Origin: Rhizobium sp. ZPR4
Lineage (GTDB): Bacteria; Pseudomonadota; Alphaproteobacteria; Rhizobiales; Rhizobiaceae
DNA: 64,000 nucleotides
NCBI RefSeq assembly: GCF_040215725.1
Contig: NZ_CP157971.1
Location: 1 to 64,000, forward strand
Direction of reading: 5' to 3'
Part shown: one piece after another, positions 36,779 to 45,568 of the stretch
Layout of the letters: the number at the start of each line of letters is the position of its first letter
Position numbering within the stretch: position 1 is the stretch's first letter
Program-made: the position numbers and the translations under genes
The notes under the pieces: model-generated
What the model was told of the DNA's origin: nothing
Databases searched by the model: none
Seen by the model: the letters and a program-made list of their open reading frames with translations, nothing else

Positions 36779-38449
36779 ATGTCAAATAAATCTCAAGTAC
36801 GCAACGCTCTTTCTCACGTGCTGAAGCAATTTGTTCGGCGCTCATATGGCATGTTGATACTCGCGTTTCTTGTTATCGTCGGTTCGGCTACGTGCGCGGT
36901 TCTTGCGCCGTACGTGTTCTCGAGCGCTATAGACGGTATCACGGCTAGTTCGGCAGCCAGTGGACTTCTTACAGGTTTCGCTTCGTATGCGGTCGTGATG
37001 GGACTTTCTCTGACATTAAGTCAGATGGTGAAATATTTGGCCGCCATGACAGCGGAAAGCCTAACTCGCGTTTCCAGCACTAGTTTTTTTGAAAAGTTGC
37101 TCCGCAAAGAGGCGGCGTTCTTCATTGAGCAAAACGCCGCCGAGATCCAGTCTGCCCAAGCACAGGGCACGGGCGCCATGAACACGATTGTTCAGCTTGG
37201 GCTAATGTACATCGTTCCCACCACTGTCCAGCTGACGTTAACGCTATTCATCCTTGGTTCGAAGATTAACCTTGGGGTCGCATCGATTGTGCTCGTATAC
37301 GGCGTTGTGTACATATTACTGACGTCCTTCTCGAATAAGTGGGCAAGACCGCACCTCCAGAAGGCGACAGCGGCAATCCAGCAAAACGCGAAGTTCATTG
37401 GCAACATCGTCCCCGCTCTCGAAACCCTAAGGTTTTTCGGAAGCGCGCGATGGATAGGAGAGCGTTTTAGCTCGACCGCCGATGAAATTTATAGGAACTG
37501 GCGTGCGTTCTGCATCAAACGGATGTGCTACTGCGCACTTTATGGTCTGGCGATCGGCATTCAGTTCCTTGTCACATACGCTTTATTGCTGCCACGTTAC
37601 AGCGCCGGCACGCTTTCCGTGGGAGACATCGTCCTTTTCAATCTGCTTCTCCTACAGTTGAATCAGCCTTTCGAGATGGTTGGACAGACGATCGATAATT
37701 TCGTCCGGGCCTTTGTCCAGTTGGTCCCTTTCGCGAAAATGTGGAACGCGGCCGAGGAGGCAGAGCAGCCCGCAGTGGCAGGATTTTCACCGAAGAGAGG
37801 GACGCTGCAGTTTAAGCAAGCGCGATACAAATACGAGAATGGCCGGGGCCTCGAAGGTCTCTCATTTACGGCGGGCCGAGGTAGAATAACCTTTCTGACC
37901 GGTGCTACCGGTTCAGGAAAATCGACGGCTTTTAAGTTAGCGCTTCGTTCAGTAGAGCCCCAGTCCGGATCTATCGAAGTCGATGGCCAAAACCTCAGCA
38001 TCATTTCCCGCAAAGACTGGTATTCCGCCGTCGGAGTAGTTCCTCAGGAGGTGATACTTCTTAACGACACTCTGGCTGCCAATATCGTGCTTGGCCGAAA
38101 ATTCGACAAACAGCGACTAATCGAGTCCGCGCAGAAGGCGGCTATCCATGACCGGATTATGTCGATGCCTGAGGGTTTTGAGACTGAAGTTGGAGAGCGC
38201 GGGCTTAAGCTATCTGGTGGCGAGCGGCAACGTATCGCAATTGCAAGAGCCCTCTATTCGAGCCCGGCGTTCCTTTTCCTTGATGAAGCAAGCTCTGCGT
38301 TAGACGACGCGACGGAAGAACAGATTATGCAGGAGATTCGGCGACTTACCGAAGACGTCACGGTCATTGCGATTACGCACCGCACAAGCGCGATCACGGC
38401 GCAAGATCAAGTGATTGAGCTTAGCGCACAGAAAGTAGAATCTGCCTAA
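36779..38449 (+). CDS. ABC exporter of the McjD/MsbA type (lasso-peptide export and immunity)
   Basis: 556 residues: a six-helix transmembrane half (the first spans MLILAFLVIVGSATCAVLAP) followed by an ATPase half. Walker A GATGSGKST lies near residue 375, the signature LSGGERQRIAIARAL near 477, and Walker B FLFLDEASSALDD follows. I chose the ATG at 36779 because GAGG ends six bases before it; starts at 36758 and 36767 are possible. In lasso clusters this D protein exports the mature peptide and protects the producer. It follows the GntR gene closely. Confidence 0.9.
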   Translation: MSNKSQVRNALSHVLKQFVRRSYGMLILAFLVIVGSATCAVLAPYVFSSAIDGITASSAASGLLTGFASYAVVMGLSLTLSQMVKYLAAMTAESLTRVSSTSFFEKLLRKEAAFFIEQNAAEIQSAQAQGTGAMNTIVQLGLMYIVPTTVQLTLTLFILGSKINLGVASIVLVYGVVYILLTSFSNKWARPHLQKATAAIQQNAKFIGNIVPALETLRFFGSARWIGERFSSTADEIYRNWRAFCIKRMCYCALYGLAIGIQFLVTYALLLPRYSAGTLSVGDIVLFNLLLLQLNQPFEMVGQTIDNFVRAFVQLVPFAKMWNAAEEAEQPAVAGFSPKRGTLQFKQARYKYENGRGLEGLSFTAGRGRITFLTGATGSGKSTAFKLALRSVEPQSGSIEVDGQNLSIISRKDWYSAVGVVPQEVILLNDTLAANIVLGRKFDKQRLIESAQKAAIHDRIMSMPEGFETEVGERGLKLSGGERQRIAIARALYSSPAFLFLDEASSALDDATEEQIMQEIRRLTEDVTVIAITHRTSAITAQDQVIELSAQKVESA

Positions 38450-38472
38450 AGGGAAGGCCGGACAGGTCATTT

Positions 38473-39669
38473 GTGCAGCTTTGTTTATTGGAGACCTTGC
38501 TTTTGATTATTAGAGCCTACCGTAAGCACGTTGTAATGGTCGCTCTGATGATTGCCATTGTCGGGTACCTTGTATTCACTTTCAGTTCGGCCTCCGAAGA
38601 TAAAAGCCGTAGTGAAATGACTGCTGTTGTCTCGCGTGGTTCTGTAGAAGAGGTTGTGCTTGCCCTCGGTTCGCTTGAGCCTTCGTCTATGGTGCGAGTA
38701 GGCGCTCAGGTTACCGGACAGATCAAAGCCCTTGACGCTCACGTCGGGCGGACGGTCAAGCCCGGTGACCTCTTGGTTGAGATCGACGACGTTCCGCAGC
38801 GAAATGCCCTGCGGATCGCGCAGGCTAAAGTAAAGGATATGATCGCGCAGAGCCGAATTAAAGAGATCCAGATCCGCCAAGCGGAATCAGATCTAGCTAG
38901 GCAGCGGAGCCTTATCGCGCAGGATGCCGTTGCCAAAATGGCCTACGAAGAAGCGGAGACAAAGTATCAGATACTTAATCAAGATTTGGTGTCCCTGAAG
39001 GCACAGATCGAGCAGAGCAATGTCGATCTTGAGACGGCGCAAGCCAACCTTAGCTATACCCGAATTACCTCCCCTATGAGCGGTAAAATTGTGGCGCTTC
39101 CGGTTGAGCTGGGTCAGACGCTTAATGCGTCGCAGACTTCCCCCACCGTTGCAGTGATAGCAGATCTCAACGAAATGGTAGTAAAGACCCGGATTTCTGA
39201 GGCGGATGTATGGCGTACCAAACCTGGCCAAAAGGCTTGGTTCACGATAATCGGGGATTCCCAAACCCGTTACGATGCCCCTCTTGAGGCCGTTGAGTAC
39301 GCGCCTCCGTCAATAGCCAATGACACAACAGCAGATCAAGCTAAGGAACCGGCTAAGGACACGGCAATCTACTACCACGGCGTTCTAAGGGTAAAAAACT
39401 CACAAGGGAGATTGCGGCCAAAGATGACCGCCCAGGTTCGCATTTCTGTTGGCCATGCAGGCGACGTCTTACTTGTGCCTTGGGCGGCGCTTTCCTCGCG
39501 GCAAGCAGACGGCTCGTATGTGGCTAAGGTTAAAGAAGCGGATGGGCGGATATCGGAGCGTTCGGTTCGAATTGGTCTTACTGACAAAATTCAGGCGGAA
39601 ATCGTTGAAGGTCTCCATGACGGCGAAGTTGTTCTTTTGAATGTTTCGGCGCCAGCCAAGAGGAGCTAG
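38473..39669 (+). CDS. MacA-like periplasmic adaptor (HlyD family)
   Basis: About 398 residues with one N-terminal transmembrane helix (HVVMVALMIAIVGYLVFTF). Then come a lipoyl/hairpin region (SSMVRVGAQVTGQIKALDAH), a long coiled-coil (AQSRIKEIQIRQAESDLARQ) and the distal beta-barrel (GKIVALPVELGQTLNASQTS). MacA adaptors link an inner-membrane ABC transporter to an outer-membrane channel. The start is uncertain: GTG at 38473, or TTG at 38503 with GGAG nine bases before it. It is followed four bases later by macB. Confidence 0.88.
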   Translation: MQLCLLETLLLIIRAYRKHVVMVALMIAIVGYLVFTFSSASEDKSRSEMTAVVSRGSVEEVVLALGSLEPSSMVRVGAQVTGQIKALDAHVGRTVKPGDLLVEIDDVPQRNALRIAQAKVKDMIAQSRIKEIQIRQAESDLARQRSLIAQDAVAKMAYEEAETKYQILNQDLVSLKAQIEQSNVDLETAQANLSYTRITSPMSGKIVALPVELGQTLNASQTSPTVAVIADLNEMVVKTRISEADVWRTKPGQKAWFTIIGDSQTRYDAPLEAVEYAPPSIANDTTADQAKEPAKDTAIYYHGVLRVKNSQGRLRPKMTAQVRISVGHAGDVLLVPWAALSSRQADGSYVAKVKEADGRISERSVRIGLTDKIQAEIVEGLHDGEVVLLNVSAPAKRS

Positions 39670-39672
39670 AAC

Positions 39673-41622
39673 TTGCCCCCTTTAATTGAGCTAAGAGGAG
39701 TAGTGCGGTATTTCGTTTTGGGAAATGAGACCGTACAGGCGCTTAAGGGGATCGATCTTGTTATTGAGCAAGGGGAGTTCGTTGCGCTGGTCGGAGCTAG
39801 TGGTTCGGGAAAATCAACCCTTATGAATATTTTAGGGTGCCTCGACGAACCGACCGATGGTCTCTACCGCCTGGCAGGACAAGACACGTCATGCATCGAT
39901 CGAAACGGGCTCGCGGAACTCAGGCGCAGGCACTTTGGTTTCGTATTTCAGCGATATCACCTTTTAGCCTCTATGAGCGCCTTGGAGAATGCAGAGGTTC
40001 CAGCGATTTATGATGGCGTCTCGAAGCCAGAGCGGCGCGAACGAGCTAGGCAGCTACTAGGTCAACTTGGCCTCGAAGATCGACTGAACCACCGCCCGAC
40101 AGAAATGTCGGGAGGCCAGCAGCAGCGGGTCTCGGTTGCTCGTGCACTAATGAATGGTGGAGAAATTATCCTCGCGGACGAACCCACGGGCGCGCTCGAT
40201 TCTAAAAGCGGCGCTGCCTTAATGGATTTGTTGAAAAGCCTTCACTCAAATGGCCACACAATCATTTTGGTCACGCACGATATGAGTGTTGCCCAAAACG
40301 CTGATCGTATTATTGAGATAAATGATGGGTTGATCGTTTCGAGCCAGGGGAAATGCGCTCGCGATCGAAACGCCGGAAGGAATGCTTTCAATGAGGCCAA
40401 GAAAACTGGTTATGTAACCGGCTTGCTTAGACGACTGTCCGAGGCCTCAATGATAGCCATGGGGTCCATCGTCGCGCACCGTCTGCGCAGTGCTCTCACG
40501 CTATTCGGCATCATTGTTGGAATTGTCGCAGTGATCACAGTCGTTGGTCTTGGTGAGGGTGGCCAGCGTGTAGTTTTAGATCAGATCAATAGCCTTGGCG
40601 TGAACTCCATCAGTGTTCTTCCCGGAACCGGCTGGGACGACCAAAATGCAAGAATGGTTGACACACTGATCCCCGAGGACGCCGCCGCCTTGGCGAAACA
40701 GCCTTACGTCAATAGCGTAAGCCCGTTGGCACAGGATACCGGACAACTCATATTCGAAGATCGAATTGCTGACGGGATGATCAATGGTGTGAGTAACGAG
40801 TATTTCACCGCTACGAGGCGTCCGGTATCGGAGGGGACCTTCTTCACGGCGCGTGAAGACAACAATATCCGTCAAGAAGCGATCATCGACCATAATGCCA
40901 GGAAAGCTTTTTTTGGCGATACGAAGAGCCCACTAGGACAGATCTTGGTGGTCAAAGGTGTGCCTTACGTTATCGTGGGAGCTATTGGAGAGTTAAGCGG
41001 AGCACTGGGGCATGACAAAAGGCCCCAGGTGTACATTCCTTACGAGAGTATGTTTTCTCGGATAAGCGGTTCGCAGCGGCTTTCCGAGGTCGTGGTGCGG
41101 CTAAATGAGAACTTCGATGCAGAAATCGCTGAACAAGCGATAATTGCATTTCTGGAAAAACGGCATGCCACTCGCGATTTCTTTACGTCAAATAGTGAGC
41201 AGCTTCGCCAGATGTTCCAAACGACGACGAGGACACTTTCGATACTCATAAGCTCGATTGCAGGGGTTGCGCTTATCATCGGAGGCGTAGGGGTTATGAA
41301 CATCATGCTGGTTTCTGTGACGGAGCGTACCGTCGAAATCGGCATTAGAATGGCTGTCGGAGCTCGTGCCAGTGACATCATGATGCAGTTTCTGATCGAG
41401 GCCCTGGCGATCACCGTACTTGGGGGCAGTGTGGCTGTCCTTCTGGCCGTAGGTCTCGGGGTGCTTGCCAGCCACATTTCTCTCCCGATTCCTATCGTGA
41501 TCTCGGTCGAGGCTATTGTCGTTGGCTGCAGCACGGCAATGGTGATCGGGGCAGTTTTCGGCTTCTTCCCAGCGAGGAAAGCTGCCCGTCTAAAACCGGT
41601 TGAGGCCTTAGCTGGTAGCTAG
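39673..41622 (+). CDS. MacB-like ABC efflux ATPase/permease
   Basis: 649 residues. The N-terminal ATPase has Walker A GASGSGKST near residue 42, FVFQRYHLLASMSALENAE, signature [15 protein letters not shown] and Walker B IILADEPTGALDS. A first transmembrane helix near residue 280 (ALTLFGIIVGIVAVITVVG) precedes the periplasmic MacB_PCD domain. Three C-terminal helices form the FtsX domain (GVALIIGGVGVMNIMLVSVTER). The start is TTG at 39673 with AGGAG eight bases upstream. With the preceding adaptor it forms a tripartite pump lacking its own outer-membrane channel here. Confidence 0.92.
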   Translation: MPPLIELRGVVRYFVLGNETVQALKGIDLVIEQGEFVALVGASGSGKSTLMNILGCLDEPTDGLYRLAGQDTSCIDRNGLAELRRRHFGFVFQRYHLLASMSALENAEVPAIYDGVSKPERRERARQLLGQLGLEDRLNHRPTEMSGGQQQRVSVARALMNGGEIILADEPTGALDSKSGAALMDLLKSLHSNGHTIILVTHDMSVAQNADRIIEINDGLIVSSQGKCARDRNAGRNAFNEAKKTGYVTGLLRRLSEASMIAMGSIVAHRLRSALTLFGIIVGIVAVITVVGLGEGGQRVVLDQINSLGVNSISVLPGTGWDDQNARMVDTLIPEDAAALAKQPYVNSVSPLAQDTGQLIFEDRIADGMINGVSNEYFTATRRPVSEGTFFTAREDNNIRQEAIIDHNARKAFFGDTKSPLGQILVVKGVPYVIVGAIGELSGALGHDKRPQVYIPYESMFSRISGSQRLSEVVVRLNENFDAEIAEQAIIAFLEKRHATRDFFTSNSEQLRQMFQTTTRTLSILISSIAGVALIIGGVGVMNIMLVSVTERTVEIGIRMAVGARASDIMMQFLIEALAITVLGGSVAVLLAVGLGVLASHISLPIPIVISVEAIVVGCSTAMVIGAVFGFFPARKAARLKPVEALAGS

Positions 41623-41661
41623 GATGTGAACTCATAAATTGAGTGAGTGTCGCGGTAGGCT

Positions 41662-41925
41662 TCATTTGGGTTCGGGGTCCGTCTGGATGGCCTCACGGAG
41701 GTAGCGCCGCGGATCATTCACAAAGCGAGCGGCCTCGGATTGCGTGATAGCTCGAACCAAAGATTCACTGTGCGGCCGGATAATGGCGCCGCGTCGAGTT
41801 GCCAGCACACATGCTAACTCACGCGCCAGCGCACAAATATTACCCACAAGCTTCTTGCGGAGTTCGGCTACATTCAGACGAAAGCCACACCTTTTATGAT
41901 TCAGTTGAGTATGCGCCACTACCAT
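41662..41925 (-). CDS. doubtful hypothetical protein, 87 residues
   Basis: An open frame of unknown family with a plausible helical C-terminal part (SLVRAITQSEAARFVNDPRRYLREA). It is antisense to the start of a transposase fragment and lies in a debris-rich gap, so it may itself be a remnant. No clear Shine-Dalgarno. Listed because it is the only sizeable frame in 41630-41900. Confidence 0.25.
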   Translation of the reverse strand: MVVAHTQLNHKRCGFRLNVAELRKKLVGNICALARELACVLATRRGAIIRPHSESLVRAITQSEAARFVNDPRRYLREAIQTDPEPK

Positions 41926-41970
41926 CTCACCGATTTTGGGTGGCGCGTGATTGAGCTACCCTGGCAATCT
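41908..41970 (+). mobile_element. IS5-type transposase N-terminal fragment
   Basis: The plus strand encodes MRHYHLTDFGWRVIELP, which matches the usual start of IS5-group transposases (a HxLTDxxWxxIxPLLP pattern). Similarity stops after about 20 residues, so only the 5' scrap of an insertion sequence remains. It marks an old recombination point between the lasso cluster and the next metabolic module. Confidence 0.5.
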
Positions 41971-42042
41971 TCGACATGTAATGACGGTGATCTCTACGGG
42001 GCTGGCGTGGACTTGAAGACAGCCACACCATTTGGAAGGCCC

Positions 42043-42370
42043 TCATCCGCGGGCCAGTTCGATCAGCTGGCTTGCCGCCCGCCCAACGGGCGCTTGGGAG
42101 AGGCTGTCAACCCAAAGCGGCGACATAATGACGGATCGAGCCGTGCCGTCCGCAGGCCTTTCCGGTTCTCGGGTAGGGTCGATTCCGGCACGACGCTGAC
42201 GCCCACACCTTCCCTGACCAGCGCGATCGCACTGGTCCAGTCCCGCACCTCCATTCGCACATCCGCGAGTGATAGGCCGTCTGCTTCGGCGAGCGTGCGT
42301 GCATGGAGGGGGCACCCGCCGGTGGCGAGCACGAACGGTTCCGCAGCCAAGTCAGTAAGCGAGATGATAG
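42043..42370 (-). pseudogene. LysR-family regulator C-terminal remnant
   Basis: The minus strand encodes EPFVLATGGCPLHARTLAEA, then VREGVGVSVVPESTLPEN, typical of the effector-binding half of a LysR regulator. Near 42110 the frame changes and continues QAPVGRAASQLIELARG to a stop at 42043. The DNA-binding half is absent. The remnant is truncated and frameshifted. The gap from 42370 to 42490 holds nothing I recognise. Confidence 0.6.
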
Positions 42371-42490
42371 GTGCCTTCGAAGCAGCAGAATAACTCCGTC
42401 ATTAAATGCGCGGGCATGGCTGCCAGCTGGCGAGCACCATAGGACGCATTCCAAACAATGAACGGGGATATATATCCCGGATGCATTTCG

Positions 42491-42979
42491 TCAACCCAGT
42501 GGGATTGATAGCCCAACCTTAACCCGATCCATCGCGACGAAAGTCCGGAAATGCTTGACGTTGTTGTTCTGGAAAAAGAGACGACGGGTCAGCGCTTCGT
42601 AATCGCTCATTGATCGCACGGAAATCACCAGCATGAAGTCTGCCTCCCCTGTGACGTAGTAACACTGTTGAACTTCGACAGCTGCGGCGAACGAGCGCTT
42701 CGCCATCTCGTAGAGATCGGTTCGTTCGCTCTCCATGGCTACCTGCACAAACAGGATTATCGGCTGTCCAACTTTGGCTGGGTCGACGATCGCCACGTTC
42801 GCTTGGATGACGCCCGTGTCCTCAAGGCGCTTGATCCTACGTTGCACCGCTGGCGCGGAAAGATTGACGAGCTCGGCAATCTTTCGTTGGGACATTTTGT
42901 TATCCTGCTGCAACAGAGTGAGGATAGCCCTGTCGGTGCGATCCAGTGCGATTTCATCTGCAGTGGAATTTTCGCTCAT
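42491..42979 (-). CDS. Lrp/AsnC-family regulator
   Basis: 162 residues. The N-terminal helix-turn-helix is LDRTDRAILTLLQQDNKMSQ, then RKIAELVNLSAPAVQRRIKRLEDTGVI. The C-terminal RAM domain includes YYVTGEADFMLVISVRSMSDYEALTRRLF. It is divergent from the diaminopropionate ammonia-lyase gene across about 110 bases, so it likely controls that operon in response to an amino acid. Confidence 0.92.
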   Translation of the reverse strand: MSENSTADEIALDRTDRAILTLLQQDNKMSQRKIAELVNLSAPAVQRRIKRLEDTGVIQANVAIVDPAKVGQPIILFVQVAMESERTDLYEMAKRSFAAAVEVQQCYYVTGEADFMLVISVRSMSDYEALTRRLFFQNNNVKHFRTFVAMDRVKVGLSIPLG

Positions 42980-43090
42980 TTACGCACCTTTTCAGTAATC
43001 AAACTCTCGTTTTGGCTGTCAACTTTAAGCGCAAATTCGAGCCCTTTTGCAATATACATTCTTCAGGAATTTTTGACGGGTGGACTGCGA

Positions 43091-44308
43091 ATGCTCTTAC
43101 TGAACGAGAACACGGATTACAGAACCAAGTTGGAACCTGCCGACGCGGAGACGCTGAGCCTCGCGGCGGCGGAGGAAGTTGAGCGCTTTCTTATTCACCG
43201 TGAAGGTCATAAGGCCACGCCTCTCGTTTCCTTGTCGCATCTCGCAGAAAAGCTCGGCGTGGCGTCTATCCATATCAAGGATGAGGGCCACCGCCTTGGC
43301 CTCGGTAGTTTCAAGGCGCTCGGAGGGTCATATGCCGTGATCCGTCTTGTGCTCGAGCACGCCTCACGGGACTTCGGGCGGGAAGTCGATATCTCGGAAA
43401 TACACTCCCCCGAGGTCAAGGCGATCGCACGTAAGCTTACGGTGTCCTGCGCGACCGACGGAAATCACGGCCGCTCGGTTGCTCAAGGGGCGCAGCTTGT
43501 CGGCGCGAACTGTGTAATCTTCGTTCACTCCGGCGTCAGCGACGAGCGCATTTCGGCAATCGCGCGGTTCGGGGCCGAGATAACCCGCGTCGATGGCAAC
43601 TACGACGACTCGGTCGCCGAAGCATCGCGCGTCGCAGCGCGGAATGGCTGGCAGACTGTTTCCGATACGTCCTGGCCAGGTTACGAACGTATCCCGGGCT
43701 TCGTCATGCAGGGCTATACCGCGCTCCTCAGGGAAGCCGTTCGACAGATGCCCGATCGCCCGACGCACGTGTTCGTGCAGTCTGGAGTTGGAGGGATCGC
43801 TGCGGCTGTCGCAGGCTATTTCACGCTTTTATACGGTGATGATCGTCCGTTCTTCACGGTAGTCGACCCTTCGCGTGCAGCTTGCCTCGTGGAAAGTGCG
43901 CGTGCAGGTAAGCCCGTCAAGATCGAACACGGCAAGCCGACGGTCATGGCAATGCTTGAATGCTACGAGCCGTCGCTTGTGGCTTGGCGTATCCTCTCTC
44001 GCAGTGCAGACGCGTTCATGACAGTCGAGGAGGAGGACGCAGTCGGCGCAATGCGTCTGCTTGCCAACCCGGGATCGGGTGACCCCGCGGTCATTTCCGG
44101 CGAAAGCGGAGGCGTCGGTCTCGCCGCCTTGATCAAGGTGTCCGGCAATCCCGACGCGCGATCCAAACTGAAGCTCGGGAAGGAAAGTCGGGTTTTTCTC
44201 ATCAACACCGAGGGAGCGACAGATCCCGCACTTTACGAGCAGCTTGTCGGAGCTTCTCCCGAGGATGTTGCTGCACGCTCGAAAATTGAGATGTCAGGAG
44301 CACGCTGA
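43091..44308 (+). CDS. dpaL: 2,3-diaminopropionate ammonia-lyase
   Basis: 405 residues of the fold-type II PLP family. The PLP lysine is in GLGSFKALGGSYA (near residue 77). Also seen are SCATDGNHGRSVAQGAQLVG (phosphate and substrate loop) and VFVQSGVGGIAAAVAGYF. The enzyme converts 2,3-diaminopropionate to pyruvate and two ammonia. The ATG at 43091 gives the family length; upstream in-frame sequence belongs to the promoter and the divergent regulator. Its stop overlaps the start of the amidohydrolase gene by one base. Confidence 0.9.
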   Translation: MLLLNENTDYRTKLEPADAETLSLAAAEEVERFLIHREGHKATPLVSLSHLAEKLGVASIHIKDEGHRLGLGSFKALGGSYAVIRLVLEHASRDFGREVDISEIHSPEVKAIARKLTVSCATDGNHGRSVAQGAQLVGANCVIFVHSGVSDERISAIARFGAEITRVDGNYDDSVAEASRVAARNGWQTVSDTSWPGYERIPGFVMQGYTALLREAVRQMPDRPTHVFVQSGVGGIAAAVAGYFTLLYGDDRPFFTVVDPSRAACLVESARAGKPVKIEHGKPTVMAMLECYEPSLVAWRILSRSADAFMTVEEEDAVGAMRLLANPGSGDPAVISGESGGVGLAALIKVSGNPDARSKLKLGKESRVFLINTEGATDPALYEQLVGASPEDVAARSKIEMSGAR

Positions 44309-45471
44309 TGGATGATTTTCAGATTTTGAAAGACGAGATGACTGCATGGCGACGCGACCTCCATCAGCATCCCGAGTTTGGCTTCGAGGAGAAGCGCACC
44401 TCAGCCTTCGTCGCCGAAAAGCTTCGCGAATTCGGTCTAGAGGTTGCTGAGGGGCTGGGAGGCACCGGCGTTGTCGGAACTCTAAAGCGTGGAACAAGTA
44501 TTCGTTCGATTGCACTACGCGCCGACATGGACGCTCTCCGCATCACAGAGCAGAACGATATCGCGTACAAGTCAACAAATCCTGGTGTGATGCACGCATG
44601 TGGCCATGATGGCCACACGACAATGTTGCTGGGAGCTGCAAAGCATCTGGCAGCGACTGGCGGTTTCGACGGCACTGTTCGCTTCATCTTCCAGCCGGCA
44701 GAGGAATGGGGTCGGGGTGCCTTGTCGATGCTCGACGACGGCTTGATGGATCGCTTCCCGTTTGAAGAAATTTACGGCATTCATAACATGCCTGGCGTTC
44801 CGGTCGGCGTTCTTATGACGAAGTCGGGCGCGATGATGTCTGCCGAGGACAACTTCGAGATCATTTTAACCGGCGTTGGCGGGCACGCTGCTCGGCCACA
44901 TTGGGGCAACGAAGTTCTCGTGGCTGCCTGCGCCCTTGTGACCAACCTGCAGACCATTGTGTCGCGCAGGGTCAGTCCGACCGATGTTGCCGTTGTCTCT
45001 GTGACAGAACTCCTGACCGATGGCACGCGCAATGCGCTGCCCGGCCTGGCACGGATCCTCGGCGACTCTCGCAGCTTCAAATCTGAAGTAAGCGAGACCA
45101 TCGAGAAGCAGATGCGCATCATCGCGGAAGCTACCGCTGCCGCCTATAACGTTTCGGCAGAAGTCAAGTATACGCGGGAATTTGTCCCGTTGATCAACGA
45201 CGCGGAACTGGCCGATGAGGTCTTTGAGGCTGCCCGTACCTTCCTTCCCTCGGAGAGTGTGCAGACGATAACGGAGCCCTTCACCGGGTCGGAGGATTTT
45301 GCGCATTACCTCAGCCGTGTTCCTGGGTGCTTTCTCAACCTTGGCAATGGAGAGGACTCCGCACCGCTCCACAACCCGAGCTATGACTTCAATGATGCCG
45401 GTCTAACCTTTGGCGTCCAGACACATGCCGCCATCGTGCGGCGTCGTCTCCCGGAGGCAGTTTCCTCCTGA
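44308..45471 (+). CDS. M20-family amidohydrolase (N-acyl-amino-acid/hippurate hydrolase type)
   Basis: 387 residues. The di-metal site is seen in MHACGHDGHTTMLLGAAKHL and FQPAEEWGRGALSML, with a dimerisation domain around GVGGHAARPHWGNEV and the final metal ligand in GSEDFAHYL. Such enzymes hydrolyse N-acyl amino acids. Coupling to dpaL suggests it releases diaminopropionate, or a related amino acid, from an acyl conjugate brought in by the liv transporter that follows. Confidence 0.9.
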   Translation: MDDFQILKDEMTAWRRDLHQHPEFGFEEKRTSAFVAEKLREFGLEVAEGLGGTGVVGTLKRGTSIRSIALRADMDALRITEQNDIAYKSTNPGVMHACGHDGHTTMLLGAAKHLAATGGFDGTVRFIFQPAEEWGRGALSMLDDGLMDRFPFEEIYGIHNMPGVPVGVLMTKSGAMMSAEDNFEIILTGVGGHAARPHWGNEVLVAACALVTNLQTIVSRRVSPTDVAVVSVTELLTDGTRNALPGLARILGDSRSFKSEVSETIEKQMRIIAEATAAAYNVSAEVKYTREFVPLINDAELADEVFEAARTFLPSESVQTITEPFTGSEDFAHYLSRVPGCFLNLGNGEDSAPLHNPSYDFNDAGLTFGVQTHAAIVRRRLPEAVSS

Positions 45472-45568
45472 GGCTCCCCTCTGTGGCCAAAAAGCGTCGA
45501 CCGCCGCAGGGGGGAGCGCCATGCTCCACTCAACGTAATGTCCAAACATTCAAAAAAGGGGAATGATG

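Noticed and set aside
42668..43090. N-terminal extension of the diaminopropionate ammonia-lyase frame
   Set aside because: It overlaps the divergent AsnC gene and promoter; the ATG at 43091 gives the family length.
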